In this document: piece after piece, positions 1 through 5,990 of the stretch | Layout of the letters: each line of letters begins with the position of its first letter | Position numbering within the stretch: position 1 is the first letter of the stretch | DNA from: JBBTQX01 sp964366055 | Lineage (GTDB): Bacteria; Patescibacteriota; Minisyncoccia; UBA6257; GWB1-50-10 | Assembly: GCA_964366055.1 (NCBI GenBank) | Contig: CAYISE010000008.1 | Span: forward strand, 1-26,152 | Reading direction: 5' to 3' | Length of the DNA stretch: 26,152 nucleotides | The notes under the pieces: generated by a model | Seen by the model: only the letters and a program-made list of their open reading frames with translations | The model's database searches: none | What the model was told of the DNA's origin: nothing | Translations under genes and position numbers: made by a program

Positions 1-28
1 CTTTCCGAATTTTCGCGGGGGGACTTCC

Positions 29-47
29 TCGCCGCCTGCGGCGGCGA
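29..47. other. GC-rich hairpin upstream of gyrB
   Basis: TCGCCGCC-TGC-GGCGGCGA is a perfect 8-bp stem with a 3-nt loop. No T-tract follows on the plus strand, so it is not a standard terminator for a gene entering from the left. The stretch 1-120 shows no convincing coding sequence. Positions 62-81 resemble, in reverse orientation, the 3' tail of the hairpin-rich repeat at 2161-2418. Confidence 0.45.
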
Positions 48-121
48 AATGCGTTAGGACTAATTCAAGAATACTGCACCAGTAGTAACTTGTTCGGAAT
101 GGGTTTTCACCAAGTTTTTGT

Positions 122-150
122 TTGTTTTTTGGCCTGAAATCTGATACAAT
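122..150 (+). promoter_or_regulatory. gyrB promoter
   Basis: The -35 TTGTTT (122-127), a 17-nt spacer and the -10 TACAAT (145-150) form a good sigma-70-type promoter. The -10 is extended (TGaTACAAT). Transcription would start near 157, leaving a leader of about 29 nt with no clear Shine-Dalgarno sequence. Confidence 0.7.
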
Positions 151-185
151 GAAAAAGTAAATAAGCGAGTAATTATCAGTTTAAA

Positions 186-2156
186 ATGGCACAAAACAAA
201 GGTAAATCAATCCCCATAAATAAAGGTAAAAGCGAACCCAAAAAAGAATCCTCTTATTCCGCCAAGGATATTTATATTCTGGAGGGCTTGGAGCCGGTTC
301 GTAAACGGCCGGGCATGTACATCGGCTCTACCGGCGTGGACGGCCTGCACCATTTGATTTGGGAAATCGTGGATAACTCCATTGACGAAGCGATGGCTGG
401 TTACGCCAAAAATATCAAGATTGAACTTTTGAAAGATAATAAAGTGGCGGTAACGGACGATGGTCGCGGCATTCCGGTGGATATTCATTCGAAAACCAGA
501 AAATCCGCGCTGGAAACCGCGCTCTGCACCCTGCACGCCGGCGGCAAGTTCGGCGGGGAATCCTACAAGGTCTCGGGCGGTCTGCACGGCGTGGGCGTTT
601 CCGTGGTGAACGCGCTCTCTCAATGGATGAAGGCCGAGGTGAACAAAGACGGCGGGCTTTACGTTCAGGAATACAAGCGAGGCGCTCCGCAATACAACGT
701 GAAAAAAATCGGCAAGTCCGATACCACCGGCACAAAAATCATCTTCCAGCCGGACGACCAGATTTTTGCCAAGATAGAATTTGACCGTAAAAAAATTTTG
801 GACCACCTGCGTCAGCAGGCCTATCTCACAAAAGGGGTTCGCATAGATTTCTTTGACGAGCGGGAGAATCCGTCAGACGACAAACCTTTTTATTACGGCT
901 TTTATTTTGACGGGGGATTGAAGTCCTTTATTTCTTATCTCATCGGCGAGGAACCGATACTCCACGATACGCCGTTCTATACGAACAAAGTATACGAAAA
1001 TATAGATGTGGAAGCGGTTTTTGTTTATACCGATGACCAAGAAGCGAAAGAGTTGAGTTTCGCGAACAATATTTATACGCCCGACGGGGGGATGCATCTG
1101 ACCGGCCTGCGTTCGGCGATGACGAGAATCTTGAACGACTACGCGAGAAAAGAAGGATATCTCAAAGAGGCCGAAGAAAATCTGACCGGCGATGACATCC
1201 GCGAAGGTTTGGTTTCCGTCATCTCCATAAAACTCCGCGAGCCGCAGTTTGAAGGTCAGACAAAAGCCCGTCTGGGGAATCCCGAGGCGAGAACTTCGGT
1301 GGAAATGGTAGTGAACGAAGCGCTCAAGGATTTTTTGGAAAGGCACGGTTCGGATGGCAGAAAAATCATTGAGAAAAATCTTCTGGCGGCAAAGGCCCGG
1401 AAAGCCGCCAAGGCCGCCAAAGACACGGTTTTAAGAAAGGGCGCGCTGGAAGGATTGACTCTCCCCGGCAAGCTCGCGGATTGTTCCTCCCGTAAAGCCG
1501 AAGACTCGGAACTTTTTATCGTGGAGGGCGATTCCGCCGGAGGCAGCGCCAAGCAGGGCCGCGACCGGCATACCCAGGCCATTCTGCCTCTGAAGGGCAA
1601 GATTATGAATGTGGAAAAATCCCGCATTGATAAGATGCTTCTGAACAAAGAAATCCGCTCGCTCATCATCGCCCTCGGCACGGCCATCTCCGAAAACTTT
1701 GACATTGAAAAACTTCGCTATCATAAAGTTATCTTAATGACCGATGCCGACGTGGACGGCGCGCACATCCGCACTCTGCTGCTCACGCTTTTCTACCGCT
1801 ATTTTCCGAAGATTATAGAGAACGGCCACCTTTATATCGCCCAGCCGCCGCTTTTTCATCTTCAGAAGGGGAAGGAAACGCACTATGCTTACAGCGATGC
1901 CGAGCGCGATAAAATCCTCAAGCAAATGGGCGGCGAAGGCGTGAACATCCAGCGCTACAAGGGTTTGGGCGAGATGAATCCTTCCCAGCTTTGGGAAACC
2001 ACGATGGACCCGAATAAGAGAGTGCTGAAACAAATCAATGTTGAAGACGCGGTGGAGGCCGACCATCTATTTGATATTTTAATGGGCGAATTGGTGGAGC
2101 CCCGCAAGAATTTTATCCAGGCGCACGCTTTGACCGTTATGAATCTGGATATTTAG
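186..2156 (+). CDS. gyrB: DNA gyrase subunit B (type IIA topoisomerase ATPase subunit)
   Basis: This is the ATPase subunit of DNA gyrase, which works with GyrA to introduce negative supercoils. The 656-residue length is normal for a GyrB without the large proteobacterial insertion. A lysine-rich N-terminal tail (about residues 1-24) precedes the GHKL ATPase domain: the catalytic Glu60 lies in IWEIVDNSIDEA, followed by DDGRGIPV (91-98) and GGLHGVGVSVVNALS (from 131). The TOPRIM domain has EGDSAGGSAKQGR (acidic residue Glu447) and DADVDG (520-525). The C-terminal GyrB signature QRYKGLGEMNPSQLWETTMDP is present near residue 580. ParE is the main alternative, as the two subunits are hard to separate by sequence alone; the MNPSQLW signature and the PRKNFI...LDI end fit GyrB. 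It has its own promoter and ends just before a hairpin-rich repeat. No gyrA is in the window. Confidence 0.95.
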   Translation: MAQNKGKSIPINKGKSEPKKESSYSAKDIYILEGLEPVRKRPGMYIGSTGVDGLHHLIWEIVDNSIDEAMAGYAKNIKIELLKDNKVAVTDDGRGIPVDIHSKTRKSALETALCTLHAGGKFGGESYKVSGGLHGVGVSVVNALSQWMKAEVNKDGGLYVQEYKRGAPQYNVKKIGKSDTTGTKIIFQPDDQIFAKIEFDRKKILDHLRQQAYLTKGVRIDFFDERENPSDDKPFYYGFYFDGGLKSFISYLIGEEPILHDTPFYTNKVYENIDVEAVFVYTDDQEAKELSFANNIYTPDGGMHLTGLRSAMTRILNDYARKEGYLKEAEENLTGDDIREGLVSVISIKLREPQFEGQTKARLGNPEARTSVEMVVNEALKDFLERHGSDGRKIIEKNLLAAKARKAAKAAKDTVLRKGALEGLTLPGKLADCSSRKAEDSELFIVEGDSAGGSAKQGRDRHTQAILPLKGKIMNVEKSRIDKMLLNKEIRSLIIALGTAISENFDIEKLRYHKVILMTDADVDGAHIRTLLLTLFYRYFPKIIENGHLYIAQPPLFHLQKGKETHYAYSDAERDKILKQMGGEGVNIQRYKGLGEMNPSQLWETTMDPNKRVLKQINVEDAVEADHLFDILMGELVEPRKNFIQAHALTVMNLDI

Positions 2157-2160
2157 TTTT

Positions 2161-2418
2161 CCTGATTTTGCCAAGAAAACTGTCTCGGAGGCCGAGCGGG
2201 CAGGGTGCTCTGCCGCCTGCTTCTTGCGGAACCGGGGTTCGCTCGCTCCAGCGGCTCGCGCCCCCTGCGCTCTCGGCGAAAAATTCCTTCGGAAACCAAG
2301 CTTTTTCGCCTCCGAGAGCTTCCGAAAGAAGCAGGCGGCAGAGCGAGCGAGGCCGAGAGCGCAGGACTGTCTTTCTCGGAGTTAAAAGTGTCACCGATGT
2401 ATTCGTCTGGTACAGTAT
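2161..2418. repeat. Hairpin-rich intergenic repeat, copy E1
   Basis: This is a nested set of inverted repeats between gyrB and rplJ. Perfect 19-nt arms GCTCTGCCGCCTGCTTCTT (2207-2225) and their complement (2326-2344) enclose an inner stem: CTCTCGG/CCGAGAG (2270-2276 with 2312-2318) and CGAAAAA/TTTTTCG. The apical hairpin is TTCC-TTC-GGAA. A second copy (E2, 11150-11446) shares this core, the sequence at 2161-2188 (in inverted orientation) and the 3' tail (2384-2418). No protein is evident; open frames across it follow the palindromes. It resembles REP/BIME- or MITE-type elements in form, but I do not recognise the family. Confidence 0.75.
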
Positions 2419-2419
2419 C

Positions 2420-2447
2420 TTGACATAAAATTACAATCTGCTAATAT
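2420..2447 (+). promoter_or_regulatory. rplJL promoter
   Basis: A consensus -35 TTGACA (2420-2425) is separated by 16 nt from TAATAT (2442-2447), which has an extended TG (TGcTAATAT). This is one of the strongest promoters in the window, as expected for ribosomal protein genes. It lies immediately after the 3' tail of repeat E1. The transcript should start near 2454. Confidence 0.85.
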
Positions 2448-2450
2448 GCC

Positions 2451-2522
2451 AATAATCCGCAGACAGCGGGCGTCCCAATAAGACCCGCCGAGGAATTATC
2501 TGCGGCTTAAGGGCCGTTTTTC
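2451..2522 (+). promoter_or_regulatory. L10-type ribosomal leader RNA with possible attenuator
   Basis: The leader resembles the known L10 autoregulatory leader. P1 pairs CCGCAGA (2457-2463) with TCTGCGG (2499-2505). An internal hairpin GCGGG/CCCGC is followed by the conserved CCGAGGA segment. Immediately downstream, CGGC (2503-2506) can pair with GCCG (2513-2516) before a T-run (2517-2522), a weak terminator. Both foldings need 2503-2505, so P1 and the terminator exclude each other. That suggests transcriptional attenuation by L10-L12 in addition to, or instead of, translational control. The mechanism is inferred. Confidence 0.75.
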
Positions 2523-2539
2523 GTTTGTATCAGCATATT

Positions 2540-3037
2540 ATGAAAACAAAATCGCAGAAAACGGAACAAATAAAAATAGGCGAAGAAGCGCTCGGCAAAA
2601 GCGAGACCGTCGTTATTACCAATTTCAACGGCTTGACTTCAAACGAACTGAACGCTTTCCGGCGGGCGGTCCGCGAGTTGGGCGGCGCGGTCGTGGTGAT
2701 GAAGAAACGTCTCTTGAAATTGGTCTTCGCCGCGAAAGGAATTGAATTTGACCCCAAAAAATTTGAAGGCCAAGCGGGCGTGGTGTTCTCGCCCAAAGAT
2801 ATTGTGGAGACCGCGGGTGTCGTTCACAAATTTTCCAAGCCGTTCGTGAAAAAGGACCTCTTCAAAATTTTGGGAGGATTTGACGTAAAAGCGAAAAAAT
2901 TCATTGAAGGCAGCGAGATTAAACAAATCGGCCAGTTGCCTCCGAGAGAAATTCTTCTGGGACAATTGGCGTTTATGCTCACCGTTCCCATTAAGAAATT
3001 GCTTTTTGTGATGAATGAAAAAGCGAAAAGGTCGTAA
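2540..3037 (+). CDS. rplJ: 50S ribosomal protein L10
   Basis: L10 forms the base of the ribosomal stalk and binds L7/L12 dimers and 23S rRNA. The 165-residue product begins MKTKSQKTEQIKIGEEALGK. It has the L10 core VVITNFNGLTSNELNAFRRAVRELGG and VVVMKKRLLKLVF (about residues 23-62), then a C-terminal helix for L12 binding. I chose the ATG at 2540 over the in-frame ATG at 2525. The upstream choice adds only five residues, lies within the end of the leader RNA, and does not match the usual start of the family. rplL follows after 16 nt. Expression is probably controlled by the L10 leader directly upstream. Confidence 0.95.
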   Translation: MKTKSQKTEQIKIGEEALGKSETVVITNFNGLTSNELNAFRRAVRELGGAVVVMKKRLLKLVFAAKGIEFDPKKFEGQAGVVFSPKDIVETAGVVHKFSKPFVKKDLFKILGGFDVKAKKFIEGSEIKQIGQLPPREILLGQLAFMLTVPIKKLLFVMNEKAKRS

Positions 3038-3053
3038 GGTACGATAGAAAACA

Positions 3054-3425
3054 ATGAGCGAAAAATTTGAGAAAATAATTTTGGAAATAGAAAAACTGTC
3101 GGTCTTGGAATTAGCCGAGTTGGTCAAGGCGCTGGAAGAGAAGTTCGGCGTCTCGGCGGCGGCGATGGCGGCGGCGAGTCCGGTGGCGGGCGGCGCGGCG
3201 AGCGACGAAGAAAAAACCGCCTGGAACGTTGTTTTAAAAGCCAGCGGCGACCAGAAAATCAATGTTATTAAGATTGTGAAAGAAGTGACCGGTCTGGGCT
3301 TGAAAGAAGCCAAAGACATGGTGGACGGCGCGCCCAAAGCCATTAAGGAGGGTTTGAAGAAAGACGAAGCGGAAGAGTTGAAAAAGAAACTGGAATTAGT
3401 GGGAGCGACAGTGGAAATCCAATAA
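3054..3425 (+). CDS. rplL: 50S ribosomal protein L7/L12
   Basis: This is the multicopy stalk protein that recruits translational GTPases. It has 123 residues, the normal length. The N-terminal dimerisation helix (about 1-35, KIILEIEKLSVLELAELVKALEEKFGV) leads to an Ala/Gly-rich hinge (36-50). The C-terminal domain contains KINVIKIVKEVTGLGLKEAKDMVDGAPKAIKEG, the factor-binding surface. The last residues are VEIQ; many homologues end in Lys, a minor difference. The gene lies 16 nt after rplJ in the classic rplJL operon and shares its promoter and leader. No Shine-Dalgarno sequence is apparent. Confidence 0.96.
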   Translation: MSEKFEKIILEIEKLSVLELAELVKALEEKFGVSAAAMAAASPVAGGAASDEEKTAWNVVLKASGDQKINVIKIVKEVTGLGLKEAKDMVDGAPKAIKEGLKKDEAEELKKKLELVGATVEIQ

Positions 3426-3436
3426 AACGGAGAAAG

Positions 3437-3454
3437 GCGTCTTGCGAAAGACGT
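3437..3454 (+). other. Short hairpin between rplL and tRNA-Val
   Basis: CGTCTT-GCGA-AAGACG is a 6-bp stem with a GNRA-type loop. No U-tract follows, so it is more likely an RNA-processing or 3'-protecting hairpin between the rplL mRNA and the tRNA than a terminator. Confidence 0.4.
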
Positions 3455-3457
3455 CAC

Positions 3458-3529
3458 GGGCTCGTAGCTCAGTGGTAGAGCGTTCCGTTCACATCGGAAA
3501 GGTCAGAAGTTCGATCCTTCTCGGGCCCA
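3458..3529 (+). tRNA. tRNA-Val (anticodon CAC)
   Basis: A complete cloverleaf is visible. The acceptor is GGGCTCG/CGGGCCC with one G-U pair, the D arm is GCTC-AGTGGTA-GAGC, and the anticodon arm is TTCCG-TTCACAT-CGGAA. The T arm is AGAAG-TTCGATC-CTTCT, and the discriminator base is A. The anticodon CAC reads the valine codon GUG. The 3' CCA is not encoded (the genome has CGG), so a CCA-adding enzyme is required. Confidence 0.95.
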
Positions 3530-3559
3530 CGGAAAAAGGTGAAAAGGGTAAGAGGTTTT

Positions 3560-3568
3560 TGATACAAT
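3560..3568 (+). promoter_or_regulatory. Extended -10 promoter of the arginine decarboxylase gene
   Basis: TGaTACAAT (3560-3568) is the same extended -10 as at gyrB. The best -35 is GTGAAA (3539-3544) at an 18-nt spacing, which is weak. The -10 ends only 7 nt before the ATG at 3576, so transcription would begin at or next to the start codon. That implies a leaderless mRNA. Confidence 0.6.
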
Positions 3569-3575
3569 AATAAAA

Positions 3576-4193
3576 ATGCAAAATTTTGTTCCTCAAAAAA
3601 TGTTTTTCACGAAGGGTGTGGGACGGCACAGGGAATATCTCCAGTCGTTTGAGATGGCTCTCCGCGACGCGGGGATTCAGGAATATAATCTCGTGTACGT
3701 CAGTTCCATTTTCCCGCCGAACTGCAGGCGCGTTTCCAGAGAAGAGGGCAAAAAATCGCTCGCGCCCGGCCAGGTGATTTTCTGCGTAATGGCGAGAGAG
3801 GCCACCAAAGAACCGAACCGGCTCGTGGCTTCTTCCATCGGCTTGGCTCAACCGGCGGATTCCGCTAATTACGGATATCTCTCCGAACATCACGGCTTCG
3901 GCGAAACCGAGGAGAAGTGCGGCGAGTATGCCGAGGACCTGGCCGCCACAATGCTCGCGACTACCTTGGGCGTGGAATTTGATTCGGCCGCCGCCTGGGA
4001 TGAAAGAGAGCAGGTCTATAAATCGTCCGGGAAAATTATCCGCACTACAAACATCACCCAATCCGCGGAAGGCGACAAGAACGGACTCTGGACGACCGTA
4101 GTCGCCGCCGCCGTTTTGGTTTTAGAAGTGGAGAAAGATAGAACAAATCAAAACGAATGCAAGATGTTGATAACTCCGGTAACTAATCCCTGA
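3576..4193 (+). CDS. pdaD: Pyruvoyl-dependent arginine decarboxylase
   Basis: The enzyme converts arginine to agmatine, the first step of an archaeal and bacterial polyamine route. It uses a pyruvoyl cofactor made by self-cleavage of the proenzyme. The 205-residue sequence has the family cleavage motif VSSIFPPNC; cleavage should occur between Ser43 and Ser44, and the new N-terminal Ser becomes the pyruvoyl group. Other conserved stretches are PNRLVASSIGLA, YGYLSEHHGFGETEE, EDLAATMLATTLG, AWDEREQVYKSSGKI and GLWTTVVAAAVLV. The C-terminal tail after about residue 186 is not conserved. The start at 3576 is supported by a -10 box 7 nt upstream. The gene stands alone between a tRNA and the dcw cluster and ends at its own terminator. 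No agmatinase or agmatine deiminase is in the window. Confidence 0.93.
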   Translation: MQNFVPQKMFFTKGVGRHREYLQSFEMALRDAGIQEYNLVYVSSIFPPNCRRVSREEGKKSLAPGQVIFCVMAREATKEPNRLVASSIGLAQPADSANYGYLSEHHGFGETEEKCGEYAEDLAATMLATTLGVEFDSAAAWDEREQVYKSSGKIIRTTNITQSAEGDKNGLWTTVVAAAVLVLEVEKDRTNQNECKMLITPVTNP

Positions 4194-4224
4194 AAAACCA
4201 GATAAACCCTTGCCCGATATTTAG

Positions 4225-4247
4225 AAAACCCCAGATGGGGCGTTTTT
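4225..4247 (+). terminator. Rho-independent terminator after the arginine decarboxylase gene
   Basis: AAAACCCC-AGAT-GGGGcgTTTTT forms a CCCC/GGGG stem with a 4-nt loop. The flanking A-run and T-run can extend the stem, and the 5-nt T-tract makes it a plausible terminator. It separates the decarboxylase gene from the mraZ promoter. Confidence 0.7.
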
Positions 4248-4262
4248 GTTTGGTAGGGAAGA

Positions 4263-4271
4263 TGCTATAAT
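4263..4271 (+). promoter_or_regulatory. mraZ (dcw cluster) promoter
   Basis: A perfect, extended -10 (TGcTATAAT, 4263-4271) is present. The -35 position (around 4243-4248, T-rich within the preceding terminator tail) is poor. Transcription should begin near 4278, about 57 nt before the mraZ ATG. Confidence 0.7.
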
Positions 4272-4282
4272 TGTGTATGTAA

Positions 4283-4327
4283 GTGGGGGAAAGTGGATAA
4301 GTATGGGGATAACCCTTAAATCTGGGG
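4283..4327 (+). promoter_or_regulatory. Candidate MraZ operator: TGG-type boxes with 10-bp period
   Basis: TGGGG (4284-4288), TGGAT (4294-4298) and TGGGG (4304-4308) are spaced exactly 10 bp apart, and a further TGGGG lies at 4323-4327. MraZ is known to bind direct TGGGN repeats separated by 5 nt upstream of its own gene. Here they lie between the -10 box and mraZ, which fits autoregulation. Two of the boxes read as imperfect DnaA boxes on the other strand (TTATCCACT, TTATCCCCA), but the context favours MraZ. Confidence 0.7.
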
Positions 4328-4334
4328 AAAACCA

Positions 4335-4766
4335 ATGATACTGGGAGAATTTAAACATATTCTGGACATTAAAGGTCGGCTAGCGGTACCAGCCAAATTT
4401 CGGGAGAAGCTCGGGGCCGGCGCCATTATCACCCGCGGCTTGGATAAGTGTCTTTTTATTTTCGGCGCGAACGAGTGGGAAATTCTGGTACAGAAATTAA
4501 TGAATCTGCCTCTGGCCCAGGCGAATTCCCGGGCCTTCGTGCGATTGATGCTCGCGGGCGCGAGCGACGCGAAGGTGGACGGGCAAGGCCGTATTCTGGT
4601 GCCGGACTATTTGAGGAAATATGCCGGGCTCAAGAAGCAAACCGTGGTGATCGGACTTTACAACCGCATGGAGGTTTGGGATGAAGAAGAATGGCAATCC
4701 TACAAGCGGAAGACCGAGGCCTCTTCGGAAGAAATCGCGGAGAAACTGGGAGAGTTGGGAATTTAA
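4335..4766 (+). CDS. mraZ: Transcriptional regulator MraZ
   Basis: MraZ is an AbrB/SpoVT-fold DNA-binding protein that heads the division and cell wall (dcw) cluster and usually represses it. The 143-residue product is the usual length. It contains two swapped-hairpin repeats: GEFKHILDIKGRLAVPAKFRE (about residues 4-24) and ASDAKVDGQGRILVPDYLRKYAGL (about 76-99), each with the DxKGR/DGQGR signature. It is followed after 3 nt by rsmH, the normal partner. The upstream 10-bp-phased TGG boxes are its likely binding site. Confidence 0.95.
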   Translation: MILGEFKHILDIKGRLAVPAKFREKLGAGAIITRGLDKCLFIFGANEWEILVQKLMNLPLAQANSRAFVRLMLAGASDAKVDGQGRILVPDYLRKYAGLKKQTVVIGLYNRMEVWDEEEWQSYKRKTEASSEEIAEKLGELGI

Positions 4767-4769
4767 ACC

Positions 4770-5660
4770 ATGCCCCACATTCCCGTTCTTTTAAAAGAAG
4801 TGGTGAGAGTGTTGGACCCGCAACCAGGGGAGCTTTTTGTTGACGGCACGTTGGGCGGCGGAGGACACACTCTGGCCATTCTGGAAAAAATAAAATCCCG
4901 CGGGACGCTTCTGGGATTGGACTGGGACGAAAAAAATCTGGAACGTTTCCGGGAAGCGAACAAAGAATTGAAGGGGAAGTTTACCCTGATTCACGAGAAT
5001 TACGCGAATTTGCAGGAGATTCTGGAAAAACATCGATTGCCCAAGGCCGACGGATTGCTCCTGGACCTGGGATTTTCCAGCGAGCAAATTGAGAAGTCGG
5101 GCCGGGGTTTCAGTTTTCTGAAAAGCGAGCCGCTGGATATGCGCTATAACCCGGAGGATGACAATCGAGCCACCGCCGCGAACGTCATAAACAGCGCGAG
5201 CGAGGAAGAACTGGCCCGGATAATTTACGAATACGGCGAGGAGAGATTTTCCTGGCAAATCGCCGAAAAAATCGCGGAACGACGCCGGCGAAAAAGAATC
5301 TTGAACGCGGGAGAACTGGTTGAAGTAATCCGAAGCGCGGTCCCGAGAAATTACGAACACGGACGCATCCATCCCGCCACGAGAACTTTTCAAGCGTTAA
5401 GAATTTACGTGAACGATGAATTGGGAAATTTGAAAACCATTTTGGAGAAATTGCCGGAGGTGATAAACGAAAGGGGACGAATCGCCATAATTTCTTTTCA
5501 CTCGCTGGAAGACCGGATAATTAAAAAGAGTTTTCAGGAACTTGTTTCGCGAAAAAAGGGCTGGCTGATAAATAAAAAACCGATAACCGCCGGCCGAGAA
5601 GAAGTAAACGTTAATCCTAAAAGTCGTTCGGCCAAGCTGAGAGCCATTCAGTTGATTTAA
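4770..5660 (+). CDS. rsmH: 16S rRNA (cytosine1402-N4)-methyltransferase RsmH
   Basis: RsmH (MraW) uses S-adenosylmethionine to methylate N4 of C1402 in 16S rRNA, tuning the P site. The 296-residue protein starts MPHIPVLLKEVV, the typical family start. It has the SAM-binding loop DGTLGGGGHT (about residues 25-34), the acidic LGLDWDE strand, DGLLLDLGFSS (about 91-101), GFSFLKSEPLDMRYN, and near the C-terminus RIAIISFHSLEDRIIKKSF. The gene sits between mraZ and an FtsL-like gene, as in most bacteria. The opposite activity at the same nucleotide (2'-O-methylation) is provided by rsmI at 16670. Confidence 0.96.
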   Translation: MPHIPVLLKEVVRVLDPQPGELFVDGTLGGGGHTLAILEKIKSRGTLLGLDWDEKNLERFREANKELKGKFTLIHENYANLQEILEKHRLPKADGLLLDLGFSSEQIEKSGRGFSFLKSEPLDMRYNPEDDNRATAANVINSASEEELARIIYEYGEERFSWQIAEKIAERRRRKRILNAGELVEVIRSAVPRNYEHGRIHPATRTFQALRIYVNDELGNLKTILEKLPEVINERGRIAIISFHSLEDRIIKKSFQELVSRKKGWLINKKPITAGREEVNVNPKSRSAKLRAIQLI

Positions 5661-5672
5661 AAATTAAAGAAT

Positions 5673-5990
5673 ATGACCATTATCAAACCAATTGAAATAA
5701 AAAATGGCATTCACTCCCTTATCTTCCTCTTTATCGCCATTTTCGTGAGTGGAATTTTCTACGTTTTAGAGTATAATTCTTTTGCCAACACCCGTTATCA
5801 GGTCAACTCGCTTAAAGAGCGGATAGCGGACGCGTCAACAGCCAACGCGGATTTTAAAAATATTCTTTACAAAATGACGGATTCCGTCCGATTAAATTCA
5901 TTGGCACCCCAATATCAGTTAACGTTGGAACGGAAGCCGCAATACCTAAGCCAAAATCAATGGGTGTCCGATTCCTCTTCCTCACGTTAA
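5673..5990 (+). CDS. ftsL: FtsL-like small bitopic division protein
   Basis: A 105-residue protein with a short cytoplasmic N-terminus, one membrane helix (about residues 14-32, HSLIFLFIAIFVSGIFYVL) and an outside segment with weak coiled-coil character (about 38-70, including VNSLKERIADASTANADFKN). This architecture and the position between rsmH and ftsI are those of FtsL, which links the divisome to the septal transpeptidase. FtsL sequences diverge strongly, so the call rests mainly on position and topology. The last 31 nt overlap the start of ftsI, suggesting translational coupling. Confidence 0.7.
   Translation: MTIIKPIEIKNGIHSLIFLFIAIFVSGIFYVLEYNSFANTRYQVNSLKERIADASTANADFKNILYKMTDSVRLNSLAPQYQLTLERKPQYLSQNQWVSDSSSSR

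Noticed and set aside
207..806. Long open frames on the strand opposite gyrB, secA, lepA and others
   Set aside because: They are shadows of high-GC third positions in well-supported genes and resemble no protein family.
2161..2418. Insertion sequence or CRISPR array
   Set aside because: No transposase and no regularly spaced direct repeats are present; the structure is nested inverted repeats.
2168..2428. Short open frames in both directions within 2137-2428
   Set aside because: They follow the palindromes of repeat E1, have repetitive Arg/Ser/Pro composition and lack a plausible start signal.
3613..3625. GGTGTGGGA in the arginine decarboxylase gene as another palindromic insert
   Set aside because: It encodes the conserved KGVG motif of the family, and there is no complementary arm nearby.
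4291..4312. DnaA boxes (TTATCCACT, TTATCCCCA on the minus strand) suggesting an origin
   Set aside because: Only two imperfect boxes are present. They sit in exact 10-bp phase with MraZ-type repeats next to mraZ, and no dnaA, dnaN or AT-rich unwinding region is nearby.
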